From Staphylococcus lutrae (GTDB lineage Bacteria > Bacillota > Bacilli > Staphylococcales > Staphylococcaceae): a DNA stretch of 64,000 nucleotides. A program made the translations under genes and the position numbers. Where the stretch lies: positions 1,550,001 to 1,614,000 of the forward strand of contig NZ_CP020773.1 of assembly GCF_002101335.1 (NCBI RefSeq), read 5' to 3'. Under the pieces are notes generated by a model. That model was not told the origin of the DNA and did no database searches. It saw nothing but the letters and a program-made list of their open reading frames with translations. Shown in pieces: positions 29,549-39,395 of the stretch (the stretch's first letter is position 1; every line of letters starts with the position of its first letter).

Positions 29549-31750
29549 ATGAGACATGTACAATTCGTAGGAAAAATAAAATATCTCACGTTTATTTTGA
29601 TTGTGATGCAAGCGGTATTGATTCTAATGATGGTGACTTTTCATTTAGGAGATGATTATGACAATCAATGGGAAAGTATAGAAAGTACGTCAGACCATGA
29701 CACATTTTATGTAAAATATAAGACGACTGAACAAAAAGACGAAATTCTTGACATCTTTCATCGTCATCCACATCTCATGTTTATGACTTCTACCATCAAT
29801 AACGATACCGGACATAAAGTGATAGGGGTAGTTGGAGATGCAAAGCAATTTCCTGTTATCCAATCTTTTAATCACGTTATCGTATCGTCTCAAGATATTG
29901 TTAAATTATTCTCGAGTCGAGAAAAAAATGCAACGATTGGCCCTTTTAATGGTTCGGTTCATAGTATTAAGAAAATAGACAGTCCTCAATTTTCAAAACG
30001 GTATTCGATTCTTAAAATGCAAGATTATATGGATATCACCAAAAGTGTAGAAGGTTCTTATACGGTCTATGGGCTTCATCGTGATCAGGAAAAAGAGCAA
30101 TTGTTACAAGAATTATCTGCTGTAACACACCAGTCAACAACATCACTCATGTCGCCAAGTCAAGGGATGATTGAACTGGGGAGCATGCTTCCACAGACAC
30201 TTTCAGGCTTATTATTACTGAATATGGTGGCATTATTTACTTTGTTTGTAGCTATTGCCCTCTCAAGTTTAAAGAATTTAGGGTTTTTAACCTTACTTGG
30301 CTGGTCAAAGCTTACGCTTGCTAAAAAGCTGTTTCAACAATTTGTTATTTTCTCAATTTTACTTATACCGATACTAGGCGTAATTTCTTGGTGGGTAAGC
30401 GGATGGTATGCTATTTCATTAAGAGCACTCTCCTATTTCTTTTTAGGAGGTGTCATTCATACTATTCTCATCTTTTTAATGATTAGCTTTGCGGGAGGAG
30501 TCGTTTTTTCCATGAAGCCGATTAACGCCATTAAAGGGAAAATGTCGATGCCTTTACTCTATTTAATTGGTGGGATAGGTTACGTGCTACTCAGTGGTCT
30601 GCTTGTAATCGGAAGTCTCTATATGGATAGTCCTATGAAACAAGTCGTTAGTAATATTCAGATATCGAAACAATGGCAGTCGGTGATAGATGTGTATACG
30701 CTCAAGACGGTTAATGTCGGTGATGACCAAGCTTCTATTGCTGGAAAATCTAATATATTGAATAAAGATGTTTATCAATGGTATCAATCTATTGTCGAAG
30801 ATCCTGATGTCTATATTGCCCATTCTGAGTATATAAGTCGAAGGTTGCTAGATGATTATAGACGGAATAAGGTTTATCAAAATCTACCGGAAACCCCATT
30901 TTGGTATATGACATTTTCTCCTAACTATTTGAAGAAAATAGGAATCAAGGTGCATCATCAGTCGTTAACTTCAGCAGAACAGGGAACAAAGGTCTTTTTA
31001 ATACCAGACACATACAGTGACAGCGAAAGAGAAAAATTTAAAAAATGGATTAAAGAAAGTGAGAAGAGTGTTGCGAAAGATAGTGATATGATGACTGCTT
31101 TTAACGAAAATAACCGCTTTGAATTTGTATCGTATCATTATGACAAAGAGATATTTAATTGGAGTGTCAAACCAGATTCTCATGTGATGGTATCAAATCC
31201 TATTGTTTACATCATCACACCAGCGAATATGAATGATATGCAGTCAGGAAGCTTGAGAAGTAATGAAATGAATGGCTACATTAAATTTGACAATCAACAA
31301 ACGGCTGAAAAGTATACCACACAAGGTTATTTGTCACAATATCATTTAGATGATAACGCCTTAGATTTTGTTCCCATACGGGTCTATATCGATGGACTGC
31401 AAAAAGACTTAGTAGAGACTATCACATGGTTTGGATTAGCCATTTTAACAGGTTTATTGCTTTCGATTTTAGTCTTATTATCAATTGCTTATGTCTATCG
31501 TCTTTCTAATAATGAACGCTGTTATATTTCTAAGTTTTTAGGATATGGCTTTTTAAAAATGTACAACAAGCCATTAATGATAATGACGATCATTTGGATC
31601 ATAGACTTAGGTATTGTTTACTTACGGCATTCCAAGTCAGGCATTATCATTATGATCATTTATGAGGTCATTCAATTGTTCGTTTTTTATTTCTATATGA
31701 CACGTAATGATATTAAACAATTACTTCTTGCAATAAAGGAGAGAACATAA
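29549..31750 (+). CDS. DUF1430 bacteriocin-associated seven-helix membrane protein
   Basis: Large membrane protein, 733 residues, of the family always found beside lactococcin-972-type bacteriocins and proposed to act in immunity or as the permease of the partner ATPase. One helix lies near residues 13-31, a large extracytoplasmic region follows, then about four helices between residues 215 and 375. A second extracytoplasmic domain runs to about 620, and C-terminal helices follow (LAILTGLLLSILVLLSIAY and two more). The layout resembles FtsX/MacB permeases. ATG 29549 lies 20 bases after the precursor gene, with AAAAGGT upstream. The stop overlaps the ATPase start (TAATG). Confidence 0.85.
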   Translation: MRHVQFVGKIKYLTFILIVMQAVLILMMVTFHLGDDYDNQWESIESTSDHDTFYVKYKTTEQKDEILDIFHRHPHLMFMTSTINNDTGHKVIGVVGDAKQFPVIQSFNHVIVSSQDIVKLFSSREKNATIGPFNGSVHSIKKIDSPQFSKRYSILKMQDYMDITKSVEGSYTVYGLHRDQEKEQLLQELSAVTHQSTTSLMSPSQGMIELGSMLPQTLSGLLLLNMVALFTLFVAIALSSLKNLGFLTLLGWSKLTLAKKLFQQFVIFSILLIPILGVISWWVSGWYAISLRALSYFFLGGVIHTILIFLMISFAGGVVFSMKPINAIKGKMSMPLLYLIGGIGYVLLSGLLVIGSLYMDSPMKQVVSNIQISKQWQSVIDVYTLKTVNVGDDQASIAGKSNILNKDVYQWYQSIVEDPDVYIAHSEYISRRLLDDYRRNKVYQNLPETPFWYMTFSPNYLKKIGIKVHHQSLTSAEQGTKVFLIPDTYSDSEREKFKKWIKESEKSVAKDSDMMTAFNENNRFEFVSYHYDKEIFNWSVKPDSHVMVSNPIVYIITPANMNDMQSGSLRSNEMNGYIKFDNQQTAEKYTTQGYLSQYHLDDNALDFVPIRVYIDGLQKDLVETITWFGLAILTGLLLSILVLLSIAYVYRLSNNERCYISKFLGYGFLKMYNKPLMIMTIIWIIDLGIVYLRHSKSGIIIMIIYEVIQLFVFYFYMTRNDIKQLLLAIKERT

Positions 31751-32400
31751 TGAAAGCAATAGAAATCAAACAGGTGACTAAAAGGTTCGGGAATAGAAAG
31801 GTTATAGATGGTTTTTCTTTGTCAATAGATCAAGGTGCGTTTGTAGCGATTGTTGGTCAGTCAGGGTGTGGGAAGTCGACCTTATTAAATATGATGGGTT
31901 TATTAGAAACGATAGAAGAGGGCGAAATAAAAATATATGGACAACCGCTACCCAATATTCATTCTATGGCTGCGACACGAATAAGAAGAAAGACGATTAA
32001 CTATTTATTTCAGTCTTATGCATTAATATCAAACTTATCAGTCAAGGAAAACCTCATGATTGCGCTTGAATATGTTAAATTAAATAGATATGAAAAATAT
32101 AAAAAAATAGAACACGTTTTAAGGCGTTTGGGGATAGAGGATTTAGCACAGAACACAATTAACACTTTATCAGGTGGGGAGCAGCAGCGTGTCGCAGTAG
32201 CGAGAACCATTTTAAAACCGGGAGACATCATACTTGCTGATGAACCTACCGGATCACTGGATCCACAACTTGCACATACAGCTTTCCAATTAATTCAAGA
32301 ATTGAGAGATCAGCATGGAAAAACGGTTGTTTTAGTAACACATAATATGGAACAAGCGCAACAAGCAGATAGAGTGATTAACTTAAGTGCGTTGAATTGA
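31750..32400 (+). CDS. ABC transporter ATPase of the bacteriocin operon
   Basis: ATPase of 216 residues in the MacB/LolD-like group linked to lactococcin 972. Walker A GQSGCGKST (near residues 36-44), Q-loop FQSYAL, signature LSGGEQQR, Walker B ILADEPTGSLD and switch His in VTHN are all intact. The start codon overlaps the DUF1430 stop by one base, implying translational coupling and one complex. It probably drives immunity or export with the DUF1430 protein; which one is unsettled for the family. Confidence 0.9.
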   Translation: MKAIEIKQVTKRFGNRKVIDGFSLSIDQGAFVAIVGQSGCGKSTLLNMMGLLETIEEGEIKIYGQPLPNIHSMAATRIRRKTINYLFQSYALISNLSVKENLMIALEYVKLNRYEKYKKIEHVLRRLGIEDLAQNTINTLSGGEQQRVAVARTILKPGDIILADEPTGSLDPQLAHTAFQLIQELRDQHGKTVVLVTHNMEQAQQADRVINLSALN

Positions 32401-32515
32401 ACAGTATATCAACCATGGATATTTTTAGGGTGTCAATGAGTGTTAAACCAAGTATGCTAAAAATCATTGTATGTTGTGTTGGATGGAGCGAGAGTGGTTG
32501 TGAATGAACTTTTTT

Positions 32516-32551
32516 AGGAGCCAGACAATAGAATTGTAGGGCTTCTTTTTT
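32516..32551 (+). terminator. Terminator of the bacteriocin operon
   Basis: AGGAGCC pairs with GGCTTCT (one G-T pair) around a 17-base loop, followed by TTTTT. Confidence 0.7.
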
Positions 32552-32573
32552 ATTGCGGAATTTTTTTACATTG

Positions 32574-32609
32574 GAGGATCGCACATGTGTATGCGTATGT
32601 GCGACCCTC
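32574..32609 (-). terminator. Hairpin downstream of folE2
   Basis: GAGGATCGCACAT pairs with ATGTGCGACCCTC (one mismatch) just past the folE2 stop codon. No T tract follows on the minus strand, so efficiency is doubtful. Confidence 0.4.
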
Positions 32610-32624
32610 TGTCTTTAATAAGTG

Positions 32625-33506
32625 TTATGATTTTCTATACTTCAGTTTTGCAAAGGCGTCGTGTTGGTGAATGGATTCTTCATTACGGCACTCAATATCA
32701 AATCCTGCAATCCAAGCGACATCAACGAGATCTGCTGCAATCAAGCGAATTAAATCTTCGACAAAACGAGGGTTTTCATATGCACGTTCTGTCACGCGTT
32801 TTTCATCTGGACGCTTCAAAATAGGATATAACATGGAGCTTGCATTCGCTTCCATCGCATCTAAAATAACTTCTTTATAATTTTCTGGAAGTGTCACGTC
32901 TTTATCAAGATATGATTTTACCGTAATGATTCCGCGTTGGTTATGTGCGGAATATTCACTGATTTCTTTTGAACATGGACAAAGTGTTGTTACGGCCGCT
33001 TCAATCGTTAATTCTTTGCGTGTGATTGTATCTTCATCGATTGCTAAGCCGTATGTGACATCTGCATAACCGACTGCCTTAATGTGCGTTATCGGGCTAT
33101 AGCGGTTGAAGAACCATTTGCCACTGACATCTACCCCAGCACTGTGTTGTTTCATACTGCTTTTAAGTCGATTAAGCAGTTGTGTCAGTGTATGGAATTC
33201 GAGTCGAATGCCGTTGTCGTACTCTGCTTCCACCGACTCTAAAATACGACTCATATTAATTCCTTTTTCGTCTTGATTTAAACTAGTAGAAAAACTAAAG
33301 TTTCCTGCCGTTTGATATTGATCAATCCAAACGGGATAAATCAAATTTTTAATGCCAACTTCTTCTATTTCAAATAAAAAATTTTTGTGTGTACTTTGAA
33401 GGTCGGTCATTTCAGCTTTTGTTGTTGGTTTTGACCCCTCGATTGGGTCAACCGAGCCAAAATGTTTCCATCGTCCTTCACGTGTCGATAAATCAAATTC
33501 AGTCAT
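32625..33506 (-). CDS. folE2: GTP cyclohydrolase FolE2 (type IB)
   Basis: Converts GTP to 7,8-dihydroneopterin triphosphate, the first step of folate synthesis, using a metal other than the zinc required by FolE. It is 293 residues, the usual length. The N-terminus ([17 protein letters not shown]), the LCPCSKEIS motif with the metal/catalytic Cys (residues about 150-160), and the late [19 protein letters not shown] are characteristic. Alone on the minus strand, it marks the return to backbone genes after the accessory island. Confidence 0.93.
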   Translation of the reverse strand: MTEFDLSTREGRWKHFGSVDPIEGSKPTTKAEMTDLQSTHKNFLFEIEEVGIKNLIYPVWIDQYQTAGNFSFSTSLNQDEKGINMSRILESVEAEYDNGIRLEFHTLTQLLNRLKSSMKQHSAGVDVSGKWFFNRYSPITHIKAVGYADVTYGLAIDEDTITRKELTIEAAVTTLCPCSKEISEYSAHNQRGIITVKSYLDKDVTLPENYKEVILDAMEANASSMLYPILKRPDEKRVTERAYENPRFVEDLIRLIAADLVDVAWIAGFDIECRNEESIHQHDAFAKLKYRKS

Positions 33507-33556
33507 GTCTTTGCCTCCACTATATTTTCACAGTATTGTGAATGTCGTGTGATTCA

Positions 33557-34231
33557 TTAAAAACGATAAGTCCAAAAGGTTTCGTTTGTTAAAAATGCTG
33601 CAGTATCTTTGGGAACACCTGATGTTTTGATTTGAGGATTGGCAAGTTGTTCCAAGAAAGGTCCAGTCTGTGATAGATGTGCTTCAAATGCAGCATATTT
33701 TCGATCTCTATATTTTGAGATGTCATTGACAATATCGGGTTCACCGAGTGCTTCAATGGCATCATTGCTAAATGCAACAAGTTGTAGCCTTGGACGTTGT
33801 TGGGCGTCCATACGGCCTACTGTTCTGACCACGGCTTCTGCAGTCGCTTCGTGGTCAGGGTGAACAGCATAGCCGGGGTAGAATGAGATGAGGGTCGTCG
33901 GTTGTGTTTCTTCAATTAACTGTAGAATCATCGCATCCAATTCGTCATGCGGTTCAAACTCGACGGTCTTATCTCGTAATCCCATTTTTCGTAAGTCAGT
34001 AATCCCGATTGCAGCTGCAGCTTTTTCAAGCTCGCGTTCACGAATATCAGGCAGTGATTCACGTGTCGCGATAGGAGGATTACCGAGGTTGCGTCCCATT
34101 TGTCCGAGCGTTAAGCAAGCATATGTGACGGGTACCCCTTGGTCGATATAATGTGCCAAAGTACCAGCTGATGAAAAAGTTTCGTCATCTGGATGAGGGA
34201 AAATGACAAGGATATGTTGTTCAACTGTCAT
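33557..34231 (-). CDS. bshB2: Bacillithiol biosynthesis deacetylase BshB2
   Basis: LmbE-like zinc deacetylase, 224 residues, which removes acetyl from GlcNAc-malate during bacillithiol synthesis (BshB2 type). The metal motif PHPDDE is at residues about 12-17, and the second motif HPDHEAT is near residue 122. The downstream member of the yojF-bshB2 pair, as in Bacillus, with a 17-base gap. Bacillithiol is the main low-molecular-weight thiol of staphylococci. Confidence 0.9.
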   Translation of the reverse strand: MTVEQHILVIFPHPDDETFSSAGTLAHYIDQGVPVTYACLTLGQMGRNLGNPPIATRESLPDIRERELEKAAAAIGITDLRKMGLRDKTVEFEPHDELDAMILQLIEETQPTTLISFYPGYAVHPDHEATAEAVVRTVGRMDAQQRPRLQLVAFSNDAIEALGEPDIVNDISKYRDRKYAAFEAHLSQTGPFLEQLANPQIKTSGVPKDTAAFLTNETFWTYRF

Positions 34232-34248
34232 ATGATTTTCACGCCTTT

Positions 34249-34617
34249 CTATGCTTTAAATGGATGACGGCTAATTTCTAATGTAGCCGCAAGTTGACCT
34301 TCGTAATTAAATCCAGCTAATAAAAACATGCCATCTTCTGTCACTTCATAATGTGTGAGCCCTTGGACATAAATCCATCCGTTATGATCCAGTTTGAGTC
34401 CTACACGATAAGGGTCTTTTGCCCCTCCTTTAAGTTGGGCATGTTGATAAGTGATTTGGATATTTCTTAAAAATGTGCCTGCATTGAACACACGTTGGTC
34501 AAAATGGTTCGCATAAGCACCATTAGTCGTCTCTACATGGATATAAACCGGTTGATGGGCATACTGATCGAGTAGCGTCTGTACCGCATCTTGTGTAATC
34601 GATTGCAAAAAACTCAC
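34249..34617 (-). CDS. yojF: YojF-family (DUF1806) protein
   Basis: 122-residue soluble protein, always next to bshB2; molecular function unknown. Start is GTG 34617 (MSFLQSITQ), with AGGAAGG immediately upstream. Conserved-looking strings are PVYIHVETTNGAYA and the middle RVGLKLDHNGWIYVQGLTHYE. It has no signal peptide or membrane helix. It probably acts together with BshB2 in bacillithiol metabolism, by gene linkage only. Confidence 0.85.
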   Translation of the reverse strand: MSFLQSITQDAVQTLLDQYAHQPVYIHVETTNGAYANHFDQRVFNAGTFLRNIQITYQHAQLKGGAKDPYRVGLKLDHNGWIYVQGLTHYEVTEDGMFLLAGFNYEGQLAATLEISRHPFKA

Positions 34618-35094
34618 TGCCTTCCTGATTGTGATTATCTGTCCATTTTACTAAAAAAGAAAGAAAAATAATATAGCTCTGCTCATTTAATCTATCATTT
34701 TATTTCCACTGGCTCATATAATTTAAGCAAAAAGCGATCTTTTTTCGTGTGGTAGTGATTCATCTATGTTAAGAAGTGTGATTTGAACTTTTGAATGATT
34801 GAAATGACGAGAATAGGATGTGCAATCTCATGAGTTTTTTAATCTCCCCAAATTGTTAACTATGCCAAGAGTTCGATTTCACTTATAGTTTGGAAAGCGG
34901 GTGTCGCATTTTTGAGAGAATCATGTGGTACGCGTTTGTGATATGTCTGCCATTAGAGGGGGGGAGTTTGTCAGAGCGGATGACATCTGAGAAATCATAT
35001 CTCCCAGATGCCAATCCGACCTGAACCAATCAGTTGAAAAGAAGTGAGACGAATGATTGTTTTCATCAGCTAGACGTCTTGTTAAAACGTCAAA
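34618..35094. other. Gene-free stretch with a hairpin near 34984-35018
   Basis: No frame stands out. ACATCTGAGAA near 34984 pairs imperfectly with CTCCCAGATG near 35008. There is no T tract. The left end should contain the yojF-bshB2 promoter on the minus strand. Confidence 0.35.
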
Positions 35095-35928
35095 TCAGAT
35101 GGTGTCAGAAGGAGGTTGGGGCGTCTGTTGTCTTCTTGTAGCGAGTTCATGATAACTCTTCATATAGTGTTCAAAGCGATGAACATCTTGTAATAAATGG
35201 TAGCTTACTAAATCAATAATAAATTGATTTGAGAGCTGAGAGTTGATGAAATAGGCATCGTGTGTACGACTTCGATCGGCAGTCATAATGATACGGTCAC
35301 AATATGTTTCGAGCGCAGGTGTACGGAAGTGTGAGATACCAATTCGTTTGGCGCCGTTTTGAGAGCCATGGCGAAGGCTGTCGATAATTTCTTGCGTTGC
35401 ACCACTATTCGTGAAAGCAACGATGGTCGTATGTGGCGTACACATATGTCCGACGACAGTCATCAAATGTGGGTCTGTAATCGCAATCGCATGAAACCCC
35501 ATTCGTGCTGTACGGAAATAAATTTCTTGTGCACTCAAGCCAGAGCTACCGATACCAAGGAAAATAATTTTTTCACTCTCTTTTATCGCATTAACGAGAT
35601 ACATTAAATCATTTTCACTTAAAAACTCACCGGTATGATCCATAATTGCACGATAATGCTGATGTAAGATTTGTATCGAAGGGCTTTGATGAATCGGCTC
35701 GTTTTGTAGTTCATGTTGGATGGCGAAGCGAAAAGATTGAAAACTATCGTAATTTAATTTGTAAGCAAAGCGCGTCACACTAGAAGGGGAAACGCCAATA
35801 GCATGCGCCAAATCATTGATTGCACCGATATCAATCCGGTAGTCTAGTGTTAAAATGAAATTTGCAATTTGATGATCGACTTTAGTGAACAAATGTTGAT
35901 ATTGTTGAATACGATTTTCAATTTTCAT
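35095..35928 (-). CDS. RpiR-family regulator of the amino-sugar operon
   Basis: Transcription regulator of 277 residues from ATG 35928, which follows GGGGGTGTCACG; a longer frame to 35973 runs into the operator. An N-terminal helix-turn-helix (INDLAHAIGVSPSSVTRFAYKL, here in part) precedes a C-terminal SIS sugar-phosphate-binding domain (IIFLGIGSSGLSAQE; later TIVAFTNSGATQEI). RpiR proteins of this class (NanR-like) sense phosphorylated amino sugars. It is divergent from the PTS-nanE-nagB operon, with a perfect palindrome between them. Confidence 0.88.
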   Translation of the reverse strand: MKIENRIQQYQHLFTKVDHQIANFILTLDYRIDIGAINDLAHAIGVSPSSVTRFAYKLNYDSFQSFRFAIQHELQNEPIHQSPSIQILHQHYRAIMDHTGEFLSENDLMYLVNAIKESEKIIFLGIGSSGLSAQEIYFRTARMGFHAIAITDPHLMTVVGHMCTPHTTIVAFTNSGATQEIIDSLRHGSQNGAKRIGISHFRTPALETYCDRIIMTADRSRTHDAYFINSQLSNQFIIDLVSYHLLQDVHRFEHYMKSYHELATRRQQTPQPPSDTI

Positions 35929-35955
35929 CGTGACACCCCCTGTGAATACAGTATA

Positions 35956-36015
35956 TTTGAAAAGATTTTTCAAAACAATATATTATATTGACGATTTTTT
36001 TCAAGATGCTATATT
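35956..36015 (+). promoter_or_regulatory. Divergent control region: palindrome and PTS operon promoter
   Basis: 35956-35974 is a perfect inverted repeat, TTTGAAAA-GAT-TTTTCAAA, a good candidate operator for the RpiR protein. The promoter for the rightward operon is TTGACG (35988-35993) and TATATT (36010-36015), spacer 16. The palindrome lies just upstream of the -35, where bound protein could affect both directions. Confidence 0.6.
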
Positions 36016-36048
36016 GAAGGAGAGCATTATGAGAAAGAAGGGGAAAAA

Positions 36049-37587
36049 TTGAACAGGATTTTTGATAAGGCCCAACAATTTGGGAAGTCATTTATGCTAC
36101 CGATTGCAATTTTACCTGCAGCGGGACTACTGCTAGGTATTGGAGGTGCATTGAGTAATCCCAATACTGTAGAAGCTTACGCATTTCTGAATATCCCTTT
36201 TTTACAGTACTTGTTTATTTTGATGCGTGCGGCTGGGAATATCGTCTTTCAAAATTTGGCTGTGCTTTTTGCTATTGGTGTTGCGGTGGGCTTAGCAAGA
36301 GCAGATAAAGGTACGGCAGGTCTTTCAGCGATGTTAGGCTTTTTAATTATGAATGCAACGATGAATGCATTACTGACGATAACGGATCAATTGGCACCAG
36401 CAACAGCATTAGCTAAATCGGGGCAAGGAATGGTACTCGGTATTCAAACACTGGAAACGGGTGTGTTTGGAGGGATTGTGGTCGGATTACTGACTGCGAT
36501 TTTGCATAACAAATATTATAAAATAACCTTACCTCAGTTTTTAGGATTTTTTGGTGGTTCACGCTTTGTACCGATTGTGACAGCAATGGGTGCTATTGGA
36601 TTAGGTGTGATGATGTTCTTTGTCTGGCCATTTTTTCAACATGTCATGACAGGTGCCGGTCATCTAGTCCAAAAAACAGGATTGATTGGGACGTTTCTAT
36701 ACGGTTTTATTTTACGCATGTTAGGACCTTTTGGATTACATCATATTTTTTATCTCCCATTCTGGCAAACAGCCCTTGGAGGAACATTAGAAATAAATGG
36801 GCATACGATTCAAGGAACACAGAATATCTTTTTTGCACAATTAGCGGATACACATACAACCCATTACTATGAGGGAATCTCTCGTTATATGTCAGGGCGT
36901 TTTATTACGATGATGTTTGGATTGCTTGGTGCAGCGTTAGCCATTTATCATACTGCCAAGCCTGAACGTAAGAAAGTGGTAGGGGGATTGATGCTCTCTG
37001 CAGCGTTAACTTCCTTTTTAACAGGCATTACAGAGCCATTAGAATTTAGCTTTTTATTTGTTGCACCTGCGCTTTATGTTGTGCATGCCTTATTGGATGG
37101 GTTAGCTTTTATGATGGCGGATTTATTTCATATTACCGTGGGACAAACATTTAGTGGTGGCTTTATTGACTTTATACTCTTCGGCGTGTTGCAAGGTCAA
37201 GCGAAGACGCACTATTTATGGATAATACCAATCGGTATCGTTTGGTTTTTGCTTTATTATGTGATATTTAGAGTTTTAATTCAGGTATTTCACTTTAAAA
37301 CACCTGGACGCGAAGATTTGGAGACGGTCACAAAACGCCCTGAACAGCCACGTGCAACTCATATTATTCAAGGATTAGGCGGTGCTGAAAACATTGCCAT
37401 TATTGACTGCTGTGCAACACGTCTTAGAGTAACCTTGAATGATATTACCAAGATGGATGAGGCGTTCATTCGGATAACAGATGCAAAAGGGATTATCAAA
37501 AAAGGTAATGGTGTGCAAATTGTGTACGGACCACATGTGACAGCAATAAAAAATGAAGTCGAAGAACAATTGGAAGGGAGTCATTAA
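36049..37587 (+). CDS. PTS EIICB component, N-acetylglucosamine/glucosamine family
   Basis: Membrane permease-phosphotransferase of 512 residues. The EIIC part (residues 1 to about 410) has the start [21 protein letters not shown] and the substrate loop [14 protein letters not shown]. The EIIB domain (about 440-505) contains [11 protein letters not shown], with Cys455 at the phosphorylation position; the preceding Cys454 replaces the usual Ala. No EIIA is present, so Crr-type EIIA from elsewhere is required. The start is TTG 36049 with AAGGGG upstream. Being cotranscribed with nanE and nagB, the imported sugar is GlcNAc or perhaps ManNAc. Confidence 0.88.
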   Translation: MNRIFDKAQQFGKSFMLPIAILPAAGLLLGIGGALSNPNTVEAYAFLNIPFLQYLFILMRAAGNIVFQNLAVLFAIGVAVGLARADKGTAGLSAMLGFLIMNATMNALLTITDQLAPATALAKSGQGMVLGIQTLETGVFGGIVVGLLTAILHNKYYKITLPQFLGFFGGSRFVPIVTAMGAIGLGVMMFFVWPFFQHVMTGAGHLVQKTGLIGTFLYGFILRMLGPFGLHHIFYLPFWQTALGGTLEINGHTIQGTQNIFFAQLADTHTTHYYEGISRYMSGRFITMMFGLLGAALAIYHTAKPERKKVVGGLMLSAALTSFLTGITEPLEFSFLFVAPALYVVHALLDGLAFMMADLFHITVGQTFSGGFIDFILFGVLQGQAKTHYLWIIPIGIVWFLLYYVIFRVLIQVFHFKTPGREDLETVTKRPEQPRATHIIQGLGGAENIAIIDCCATRLRVTLNDITKMDEAFIRITDAKGIIKKGNGVQIVYGPHVTAIKNEVEEQLEGSH

Positions 37588-37588
37588 G

Positions 37589-38260
37589 ATGAAATTACCA
37601 CAAGGATTAATCGTTTCTTGTCAAGCTTTGCCAGATGAGCCTTTACATTCGCCATGGATTATGGGGAAAATGGCACTCGCTGCTAAAGAAGGTGGAGCTG
37701 TAGGCATTAGAGCGAACACAAAAGCGGATATTTTAGCGATCAAAGAAGAAGTAGATTTACCGATTATTGGAATTGTGAAGCGTGACTATGACAATTCGTC
37801 CGTTTTTATTACTGCAACACAACTTGAAGTGGATGAATTGATTGAAAGTGGATGTGAAGTAATTGCTTTAGATGCAACGTTACGTCAACGTCCCGCACAA
37901 GATTTGGATACATTGGTGAAGTATATTAGAGAAAAAGCACCTCATGTTGAGATAATGGCAGATATTGCAACATTAGAAGAAGCGAAAAATGCAGATCGTC
38001 TCGATTTTGACTATATCGGTACAACATTACGTGGTTACACAGAAGAAACACAAGGTCAGGTGTTGTATGACAATGATTTTGAATTTTTAAATGAAGTTCT
38101 TGCCAATGTTGACCAAAAAGTCATTGCAGAAGGGAACGTGATAACGCCTGAAATGTTGAAAAAAGTTTTCGATAAAGGGGTCTATGCAGCAGTGGTTGGT
38201 GGCGCAATTACGAGACCTCGTGAAATCACACGACGTTTTGTGAAAATGATTGAGGAGTAG
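37589..38260 (+). CDS. nanE: N-acetylmannosamine-6-phosphate 2-epimerase
   Basis: TIM-barrel epimerase, 223 residues, that converts ManNAc-6-phosphate to GlcNAc-6-phosphate. N-terminus [20 protein letters not shown], the block [17 protein letters not shown], and the phosphate loop VVGGAITRP are diagnostic. Start ATG 37589 is one base past the EIICB stop (TAAGATG), after GGAAGGGAG. In S. aureus nanE belongs to the sialic-acid locus; here it is embedded between a PTS gene and nagB, suggesting that ManNAc or its phosphate enters this operon. Confidence 0.93.
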   Translation: MKLPQGLIVSCQALPDEPLHSPWIMGKMALAAKEGGAVGIRANTKADILAIKEEVDLPIIGIVKRDYDNSSVFITATQLEVDELIESGCEVIALDATLRQRPAQDLDTLVKYIREKAPHVEIMADIATLEEAKNADRLDFDYIGTTLRGYTEETQGQVLYDNDFEFLNEVLANVDQKVIAEGNVITPEMLKKVFDKGVYAAVVGGAITRPREITRRFVKMIEE

Positions 38261-38266
38261 GATAGT

Positions 38267-39028
38267 ATGAAAATCATCAATTTGGGATCAGAAGCACATG
38301 CCTCTTTTTATGTTGCATGTGAGTTATACAAACAGATGTTATATCAAAAGGACAGCCGACTCGGTTTAGCCACTGGAGGGACGATGATTAACGTATATCG
38401 TGAATTAGTTGAACTATTACAGAAAAATCAACTGGATGTCTCTCAAATTGAAACGTTTAACTTAGATGAATATGTCGGTTTAGATGCAAATCATGAAGAA
38501 AGTTATTATCAGTATATGAAGAAAGTGTTGTTCGGTGCGTACCCACATTTCGATGCACAGCGAATCCATCTCCCAAATGGTGTGGCTGATGATATAGAGG
38601 CAGAAGCGCAACGTTATGAAGCACTGCTAGAAAAAGGAGGGCCAGTTGAGATACAGATTTTAGGTATTGGTCAAAATGGTCACATTGGTTTTAATGAACC
38701 TGGGACATCATTTGATAGTTTGACGCATTGTGTTGATTTGACAGAGAGTACCATTCAAGCTAATAGTCGTTATTTTGACACGATTGACGACGTACCGAAA
38801 CAAGCGATTTCTATGGGCTTACAATCAATTATGAAAGCAAAACGTATTATTTTATTAGCTTTTGGTGAACAAAAACAAGAAGCCATTCGTCAGTTGATGC
38901 GACAAGAGGTGACAACAGACGTACCGGCAACAATTTTACACCATCATCCCAATGTCGAAGTATACGTAGATGATGCAGCCATGCCAAATGAATCAAACGC
39001 GATTTTTAGGAAGAAAAGTCACATTTAA
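38267..39028 (+). CDS. nagB: Glucosamine-6-phosphate deaminase
   Basis: Converts GlcN-6-phosphate to fructose-6-phosphate and ammonia, the final step of amino-sugar catabolism. It is 253 residues. LATGGTMINVY (phosphate loop), NLDEYVGL (with catalytic Asp), and GIGQNGHIGFNEPG are classic NagB motifs. It is the last gene of the operon, 6 bases after nanE. NagA, needed between NanE and NagB, is not in the window, so the pathway depends on a distant nagA. Confidence 0.95.
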   Translation: MKIINLGSEAHASFYVACELYKQMLYQKDSRLGLATGGTMINVYRELVELLQKNQLDVSQIETFNLDEYVGLDANHEESYYQYMKKVLFGAYPHFDAQRIHLPNGVADDIEAEAQRYEALLEKGGPVEIQILGIGQNGHIGFNEPGTSFDSLTHCVDLTESTIQANSRYFDTIDDVPKQAISMGLQSIMKAKRIILLAFGEQKQEAIRQLMRQEVTTDVPATILHHHPNVEVYVDDAAMPNESNAIFRKKSHI

Positions 39029-39395
39029 GTGATGTAAGGTAAACCGTGTACGAAAATACAAGACAGATTATTTTCAGTGAGATACAGCATGAGTTTGGCC
39101 TTAGTTCCAGCCATGTAGGTAGGGTTCTATTTCTTGATACTTCTGAAGAATGCAAGATTTATAGATGATTTGTGGGCATAATTTATATTCTACAAGTTTT
39201 TAGGATAATGATTTGACAGTAAAAGCGCGAAGAAAGTTTTTACAGGTGAGGGTTCTCTTCAATGATTCAATTGGCTAAACAACGGACTTTACTTATAAAT
39301 AAAAAAATAATATATTGAGTAATGTGTAGAACAAATTGCATAATCCCATTGTGCAAGTTACTTTGAATGTAAAGAGTGAGAAAGGATGATGAGTA
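39029..39395. other. Gene-free stretch
   Basis: About 365 bases between nagB and the PanE-like gene. I see no frame, repeat or clear terminator. It presumably holds the promoter for the reductase gene. Confidence 0.35.
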
